DNA of 5,522 bases from an uncultured Clostridia bacterium (GTDB taxonomy: Bacteria > Bacillota > Clostridia > Christensenellales > CAG-138), in NCBI GenBank assembly GCA_937894955.1, contig CALAXO010000075.1, forward strand, positions 1 through 5,522. The letters run 5' to 3'. This document shows, piece after piece, positions 1-3,092 of the stretch. How positions within the stretch are numbered: the first letter of the stretch is position 1; each line of letters opens with the position of its first letter. The position numbers and the translations under genes are program-made. The notes under the pieces were generated by a model. The model saw only the letters and a list, made by a program, of their open reading frames with translations. It did no database searches and was not told where the DNA came from.

Positions 1-60
1 TTTCGGTTTGTTTCCGCTGTGTTCGGAGCAGTGAAATGCGGACGGAAGCGCGAAAAATAA
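1..60 (+). CDS. Possible 3' end of a rightward gene cut by the window edge
   Basis: Frame 1 is open from the first base to a TAA at 58-60 and gives 19 residues, FRFVSAVFGAVKCGRKREK. A hydrophobic stretch followed by a Lys/Arg-rich tail would suit the C-terminus of a membrane protein. The stop is followed 12 bases later by a hairpin with a T-run in the rightward direction, which suits a gene ending here and converging on rny. Nineteen open codons are easily found by chance and no family can be assigned, so this is only a possibility. Confidence 0.2.
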   Translation, partial: FRFVSAVFGAVKCGRKREK

Positions 61-72
61 ACGGATAAACAT

Positions 73-114
73 AAACCCGCTCCCGGGGACAGGTAACCTC
101 GGGGACGGGTTTTT
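73..114. terminator. Rho-independent-type terminator hairpin, possibly bidirectional
   Basis: The outer stem pairs AAACCCG (73-79) with CGGGTTT (106-112). It continues inside with TCCC (81-84) against GGGA (102-105) and a short GGG/CTC helix, leaving a loop near 89-97. Rightward the stem runs into TTTTT (110-114). Leftward it is followed by the weaker TTTATGTTTAT. It lies 36 bases past the rny stop, so it most likely ends the rny transcript. The better T-run faces right, so it may also serve a convergent gene ending at 60. Confidence 0.7.
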
Positions 115-150
115 GAGTTGGAAAAAATTTGTTCGGAACGTCAGGCGTAA

Positions 151-1707
151 TTATTTTGCATACTCCGTTGCACGGGTTTCGCGAATAACATTGACCTTGA
201 TCTGTCCGGGATATTCAAGCTCGGATTCAATGCGCTTGACGATGTCTTTTGCGATAACAACAATGTCCGTATCCGAAACGGTATCGGATTTGACCATAAT
301 GCGGACTTCACGGCCCGCCTGAATCGCAAAGCTCTTGTCAACGCCGTCAAAGGAATTGGCGATTTCCTCAAGCTTTTCAAGACGCTTGATGTAGTTTTCA
401 AGGGTTTCACGCCTTGCGCCCGGCCTTGCTGCGGAAATTGCATCCGCCGCCTGAACGAGAACGGCTTCAACCGTTCCGGGTTCAACATCGCCGTGGTGTG
501 CAAGAATGCAGTGAACAACCTGGTTGTTTTCACGATATTTCTTTGCAAGATCCGCGCCGATTTGGTTATGCGTGCCTTCAACCTCGTGGTCAACCGCCTT
601 GCCGATGTCGTGCAGCAGACCTGCACGCTTCGCAAGCTGAACGTTAACGCCGAGTTCCGTTGCCATAAGTCCGGCAAGATGCGAAACTTCGATTGAATGC
701 TTGAGAACATTCTGGCCGTAGCTGGTGCGGTAGCGCAATCTGCCGAGCAAACGAACAAGCTCATGGTGCAAACCGTGAACGCCGGATTCGAAAACGGCCT
801 GTTCGCCCGCCTCGCGGATTTGGGTTTCGACTTCTTTGCGTGCCTTTTCGACCATTTCCTCGATTCGTGCGGGATGAATGCGCCCGTCAAGGATGAGCTT
901 TTCGAGTGCAATTCGAGCAACTTCGCGGCGCATGGGGTCAAAGCCGGAAAGGATGACCGCTTCGGGCGTGTCGTCAATGATGAGATCAACGCCGGTTGCG
1001 GTTTCGAGTGTGCGGATGTTGCGTCCTTCCCTGCCGATGATGCGGCCTTTCATTTCGTCGTTGGGCAGAGCCACAACGGAAACGGTGGATTCCGCAACAT
1101 GATCCGCTGCGCAGCGCTGAATCGCCATTGAAATGATGTTCACGGCGCGCCTGTCGGCTTCGGCCTTTGCTTTGGATTCAATGTCGCGAATGATGAGCGC
1201 AGCCTCGTGCCTTGCTTCTTTTTCAACGTTGTTGAGAAGCACGTCCTTCGCCTCGTCCTGCGTCATGCCCGCAACGCGCTCAAGTTCCTGCTGCTGCGCG
1301 TCATAAAGCTTGCTGACGGAAGCTTCTTTTGCATCGACCGCCTTGATGCGCTTTGCAAGCTGCTGCTCGCGCTGCTCAAGGTTATCCTGCTTTTTGTCGA
1401 AACTTTCCTCCTTTTGTTGAAGTCTGCGCTCCGCGCGCTGCAATTCGCTCCGCCTTTCTTTGCTTTCCCTCTCATTCTCGGTCTTAAGGCGGTAGACTTC
1501 TTCTTTCGCTTCGAGAATGGTCTCTTTTTTCAGTGTTTCGGCGCGCTTCTGTGCGTCGGTGATCATTTTTTTGACCATCTCGTCCGCCTTGGCGACCTTG
1601 GATTCTGCATTGTTCTTGTCATATATATTTTTTACGAATACTCCGCCGCCTGCGCCGAAAAGGGCAGCAGCGACCGGAAGAATTATATATAAAGCATCAA
1701 AAGCCAC
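151..1707 (-). CDS. rny: Ribonuclease Y (membrane-anchored endoribonuclease)
   Basis: RNase Y starts bulk mRNA decay and processes selected transcripts in many Firmicutes, acting at the inner face of the membrane. The 518-residue product has the usual length and full architecture. A hydrophobic anchor spans about residues 4-26. A long charged coiled coil spans about 30-190, rich in Glu, Lys, Arg and Gln. The KH RNA-binding domain has its GRIIGREGRN loop at 221-230. The HD hydrolase domain includes H337, the H366-D367 pair in LLHDIGK, H404-H405 and D422. The C-terminus ends in the conserved style VIRETRATEYAK. The start is GTG at 1707, chosen because GGAGGTGA lies 6 bases upstream and the membrane anchor begins immediately. 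A consensus promoter and a leader hairpin lie upstream. It appears monocistronic here, with a terminator just downstream. No frameshift or missing key residue is seen. Confidence 0.98.
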   Translation of the reverse strand: MAFDALYIILPVAAALFGAGGGVFVKNIYDKNNAESKVAKADEMVKKMITDAQKRAETLKKETILEAKEEVYRLKTENERESKERRSELQRAERRLQQKEESFDKKQDNLEQREQQLAKRIKAVDAKEASVSKLYDAQQQELERVAGMTQDEAKDVLLNNVEKEARHEAALIIRDIESKAKAEADRRAVNIISMAIQRCAADHVAESTVSVVALPNDEMKGRIIGREGRNIRTLETATGVDLIIDDTPEAVILSGFDPMRREVARIALEKLILDGRIHPARIEEMVEKARKEVETQIREAGEQAVFESGVHGLHHELVRLLGRLRYRTSYGQNVLKHSIEVSHLAGLMATELGVNVQLAKRAGLLHDIGKAVDHEVEGTHNQIGADLAKKYRENNQVVHCILAHHGDVEPGTVEAVLVQAADAISAARPGARRETLENYIKRLEKLEEIANSFDGVDKSFAIQAGREVRIMVKSDTVSDTDIVVIAKDIVKRIESELEYPGQIKVNVIRETRATEYAK

Positions 1708-1713
1708 AGAATT

Positions 1714-1721
1714 TCACCTCC
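1714..1721 (-). promoter_or_regulatory. rny ribosome binding site (fixes the GTG start)
   Basis: On the minus strand GGAGGTGA (1721 to 1714) is an 8-base match to the 16S anti-Shine-Dalgarno. It sits 6 bases before GTG at 1707-1705. No competing ATG with comparable spacing is present, so the GTG is the likely start. Confidence 0.85.
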
Positions 1722-1734
1722 GATTTATGTTAAT

Positions 1735-1774
1735 GTGTCGCAGCGGTGCCGAGAATACGGCAGCATATAGACAC
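1735..1774 (-). other. 5'-terminal stem-loop in the rny leader
   Basis: GTGTC (1735-1739) pairs with GACAC (1770-1774), and inside it TGCCG (1747-1751) pairs with CGGCA (1758-1762) around a 6-base loop. The two helices are separated by a symmetric 7/7 internal loop. Given the promoter at 1783-1811, transcription should begin near 1775-1777, so the structure would cap the 5' end of rny mRNA. A 5' stem-loop commonly stabilises mRNA, and here it could protect or regulate the message of the decay enzyme itself. The function is inferred; only the pairing is seen. Confidence 0.4.
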
Positions 1775-1782
1775 TCCATCCT

Positions 1783-1811
1783 ATTATACAAGTGCATTAA
1801 ACCGATGTCAA
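1783..1811 (-). promoter_or_regulatory. Consensus sigma-A promoter for rny
   Basis: On the minus strand TTGACA (1811-1806) and TATAAT (1788-1783) are both perfect consensus hexamers with a 17-base spacer. Transcription should start near 1775-1777, leaving a leader of about 70 bases before the rny GTG. The perfect match predicts strong, constitutive expression. The -35 box is directly abutted by the motif GTACACT (1817-1811), which recurs around the palindromes at 2718-2733 and 2863-2878. Confidence 0.87.
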
Positions 1812-1891
1812 GTGTACAAAAACGCGTACAGCATAAAAACGAAATAATATCCGGTATATCTGTTCCGCAAACGGCAGTTACGCACTTTCGC

Positions 1892-1897
1892 TATAAT
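1892..1897 (+). promoter_or_regulatory. Probable -10 element for the serine recombinase gene
   Basis: A perfect TATAAT lies 41 bases before the recombinase ATG, which suits a short leader carrying the GGAGGA site. No recognisable -35 hexamer lies 15-18 bases upstream (the sequence there is about AAACGG). The promoter is therefore weak, activator-dependent or misassigned. Confidence 0.4.
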
Positions 1898-1938
1898 AAA
1901 GGAAGGGATTCTTTGCAGAATATCGGAGGAACAGAAAA

Positions 1939-2658
1939 ATGCATAAAAACGGAAAAACGGAGCATTGCGGAGGGAGGCAATACGGCTATGTTCGCGTTTC
2001 AAGCAGGGAACAGAACGAAGCGCGGCAGCTTGCGGCAATGTGTAATGCGGGAATTCGAACGGAACATATATTTGCGGACAAGCAGAGCGGAAGAGATTTT
2101 GACCGTCCGCAATACAAAAAGCTGCTGCGCCGGCTTCGACGCGGGGACACGCTCTTTGTGCAGTCCATCGACAGGCTCGGCAGAAACTATCGGGAGATAA
2201 TTGAACAGTGGCAATACCTGACATCCGAAAAAGGTGTGGATATTGTTGTGCTTGACATGCCGCTGCTGGATACCCGCCGCCGCGATGAGGGCTTGACAGG
2301 GCTGTTCATATCCAACCTTGTGCTGCAAATCCTTTCATATGTTGCTCAAGCGGAGTGTGAAAACATCCGCAGGCGGCAGGCGGAGGGCATTGCGGCAGCC
2401 AAGGCGCGCGGCGTTGCTTTCGGGCGGCATGCAATTGAGATCCCGCCGGATTTTCGTTCCCGTGCGGAAGAACTTGCGCGAACGGGGATGAAAAGTGCGG
2501 ATATTGCGGCGGAATTCGGCGTCAGCAGGTCGCTCTATTACCGATGGCTCGGCCGAACCGCACCGCCGCAGTCCGAAGCGGAGAACAGCACGCCGTCCAC
2601 CGAATCGCGTGACATGCAGAACGACAAATTTCGGGAAATTTCACCCTCCGCACCGTAA
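1939..2658 (+). CDS. Small serine recombinase (resolvase/invertase family)
   Basis: This 239-residue protein matches the small serine recombinases (Tn3/gamma-delta resolvases and Hin/Gin invertases), which cut both DNA strands with a 2-base stagger through a phosphoserine link. The catalytic domain begins with YGYVRVSSREQ; S21 is the nucleophile. R19, Q25, S50 (DKQSG), R56 and D78-R79-L80-G81-R82 align with gamma-delta R8, Q14, S39, R45 and D67-R71 at a constant offset of 11, so the enzyme looks active. A long helix spans about residues 124-160, and a helix-turn-helix (GMKSADIAAEFGVSRSLYYR) lies at 183-202. The last 30 or so residues are a low-complexity polar tail. The ATG is set by GGAGGA at 1925-1930, 8 bases upstream. 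The gene diverges from rny and has no transposase beside it. Whether it resolves, inverts or serves a distant element cannot be read directly; nearby inverted near-palindromes are candidate targets. Confidence 0.95.
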   Translation: MHKNGKTEHCGGRQYGYVRVSSREQNEARQLAAMCNAGIRTEHIFADKQSGRDFDRPQYKKLLRRLRRGDTLFVQSIDRLGRNYREIIEQWQYLTSEKGVDIVVLDMPLLDTRRRDEGLTGLFISNLVLQILSYVAQAECENIRRRQAEGIAAAKARGVAFGRHAIEIPPDFRSRAEELARTGMKSADIAAEFGVSRSLYYRWLGRTAPPQSEAENSTPSTESRDMQNDKFREISPSAP

Positions 2659-2670
2659 AAGGAGTAAAAA

Positions 2671-2790
2671 ATGTGCTTGCTAAGAAAATATATTTTAAAA
2701 AATCGGCATATTGTGCACAAAAGTACACTTTTGGAAACATTGCATCAAGAGCAGAACGGGGCTGAAAATTTGCAAAACCCGGCCGGTTGA
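2671..2790 (+). CDS. Possible 39-residue small protein or leader peptide
   Basis: The ATG at 2671 follows AAGGAG (2659-2664) with 6-base spacing, immediately after the recombinase stop, so it would be co-transcribed with it. The frame encodes 39 residues, starting MCLLRKYILKNRHIVHKSTL and ending NLQNPAG, with TGA at 2788-2790. The first half is basic and mildly hydrophobic; the second is polar. No family is recognised and no signal peptide or membrane helix is evident. The stop lies in the apical loop of the hairpin at 2758-2816, so a translating ribosome would melt the left arm. This is reminiscent of leader peptides, but no downstream gene is tightly coupled. The case rests on the ribosome binding site and position alone, so chance remains a real alternative. 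Confidence 0.35.
   Translation: MCLLRKYILKNRHIVHKSTLLETLHQEQNGAENLQNPAG
2718..2733 (+). repeat. Left near-palindrome of an inverted pair (candidate recombination site or operator)
   Basis: CAAAAGT and ACTTTTG form 7-base inverted arms around a central AC dinucleotide. The core AAAGTACACTTT (2720-2731) recurs exactly, in inverted orientation, at 2865-2876. Serine recombinases cut at the centre of such sites with a 2-base overhang, and a non-palindromic centre gives the site its polarity. The same geometry also suits a dimeric repressor operator. It lies inside the 39-codon ORF. Confidence 0.5.
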
Positions 2791-2816
2791 CCGCCAGTTT
2801 TAAATTTTCAAGCCCC
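2758..2816. other. Long interrupted inverted repeat (stem-loop or cruciform)
   Basis: The left arm is GGGGCT (2758-2763), GAAAATTT (2764-2771) and AAAAC (2774-2778). It pairs with GTTTT (2797-2801), AAATTTTC (2802-2809) and AGCCCC (2811-2816). This gives 19 base pairs, broken only by a GC bulge at 2772-2773 and an A bulge at 2810. The apical region contains a small nested CGGT/ACCG helix. Neither direction has a T-run directly after the stem, so it is not a canonical intrinsic terminator, although it may still end or protect the recombinase transcript. A leftward promoter fires straight into it. The structure is clear; its role is unknown. Confidence 0.8.
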
Positions 2817-2828
2817 TCAGTGCAATAG

Positions 2829-2858
2829 ATTATACACCACAGGATGAACTCAAGTCAA
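2829..2858 (-). promoter_or_regulatory. Leftward sigma-A-type promoter between the inverted near-palindromes
   Basis: On the minus strand TTGACT (2858-2853) and TATAAT (2834-2829) are separated by 18 bases. Transcription would start near 2821-2823 and run left into the hairpin at 2758-2816, then antisense to the small ORF and the end of the recombinase gene. No leftward protein-coding gene lies in its path, so it would make a structured non-coding or antisense RNA in this orientation. Confidence 0.6.
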
Positions 2859-2862
2859 TCTC

Positions 2863-2878
2863 TTAAAGTGTACTTTAA
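2863..2878 (+). repeat. Right near-palindrome of the inverted pair
   Basis: TTAAAGT and ACTTTAA form 7-base inverted arms around a central GT dinucleotide. Its reverse complement contains the same AAAGTACACTTT core as the left site, so the two sites face each other across about 130 bases containing the hairpin and leftward promoter. The site ends 5 bases upstream of the -35 box of that promoter, where an operator could also lie. Confidence 0.5.
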
Positions 2879-3076
2879 TACACGGCACGACCGTTGCACC
2901 GCTCACCGCGAACCGCATTTAGAAGGCCCTTTGCGCACAGACTGCAAACCGCTTTGCCGACAGATTCCAGCCGTTCGCGTCCGCATTTTTGTTTGATATA
3001 ACCGCCCGCGGCAAATGTCCGCTCGGGTGTTATATGCTCTTGAGAAGGAGCAAAAACTACCAAGTCCATATTAATC
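2879..3076 (+). other. Gene-free leader region upstream of the secreted-protein gene
   Basis: No convincing coding region or consensus rightward promoter is visible here. It is more GC-rich than the AT-rich DNA at 2659-2735. The only clear structure is the hairpin at 2996-3035. TATAAC at 2997-3002 is the best rightward -10-like hexamer, but it has no recognisable -35 partner and lies within that hairpin. I recognise no known riboswitch class here. The secreted gene may be transcribed from a promoter further upstream, from an alternative sigma factor, or only after rearrangement of the upstream segment. Confidence 0.5.
2996..3035 (+). other. Hairpin in the upstream region of the secreted-protein gene
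   Basis: ATATAAC (2996-3002) pairs with GTTATAT (3029-3035), CCC (3005-3007) with GGG (3025-3027), and GCGG (3008-3011) with CCGC (3019-3022) around a CAAATGT loop. Small bulges break the helix. It lies 58 bases before the start codon. It has no T-run and does not include the ribosome binding site, so it is not an obvious terminator or sequestering element. It could be an mRNA leader structure or a protein-binding inverted repeat. Confidence 0.5.
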
Positions 3077-3083
3077 GGGAGGA
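3077..3083 (+). promoter_or_regulatory. Ribosome binding site of the secreted-protein gene
   Basis: GGGAGGA lies 9 bases before the ATG at 3093. It confirms this start, which places a classical signal peptide at the very N-terminus. Confidence 0.85.
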
Positions 3084-3092
3084 AAATTACAA

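Noticed and set aside
141..989. 282-codon leftward ORF overlapping rny in another frame
   Set aside because: RNase Y is unambiguous over this stretch. The alternative frame gives a Ser/Arg/Pro-rich product without recognisable domains or a start signal.
1207..1692. 161-codon rightward ORF opposite the rny coiled-coil region
   Set aside because: It is a shadow of the rny frame. Its Phe/Leu-rich sequence is what the antisense of Glu/Lys/Gln-rich codons produces, and there is no ribosome binding site.
1517..2200. 227-codon rightward ORF across the rny start, the intergenic promoters and the recombinase start
   Set aside because: It spans a consensus promoter and two well-supported gene starts in different frames, and its product has no coherent domain.
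2758..2816. Reading the long hairpin as a standard intrinsic terminator of the recombinase gene
   Set aside because: The stem is strong, but no T-run follows it in either direction, so it is recorded as a structure of unknown function.
2880..3092. A known riboswitch (c-di-AMP or c-di-GMP type) before the wall-hydrolase gene
   Set aside because: Such switches often precede wall-hydrolase genes, but I could not find their conserved cores here. A covariance-model search would be decisive.
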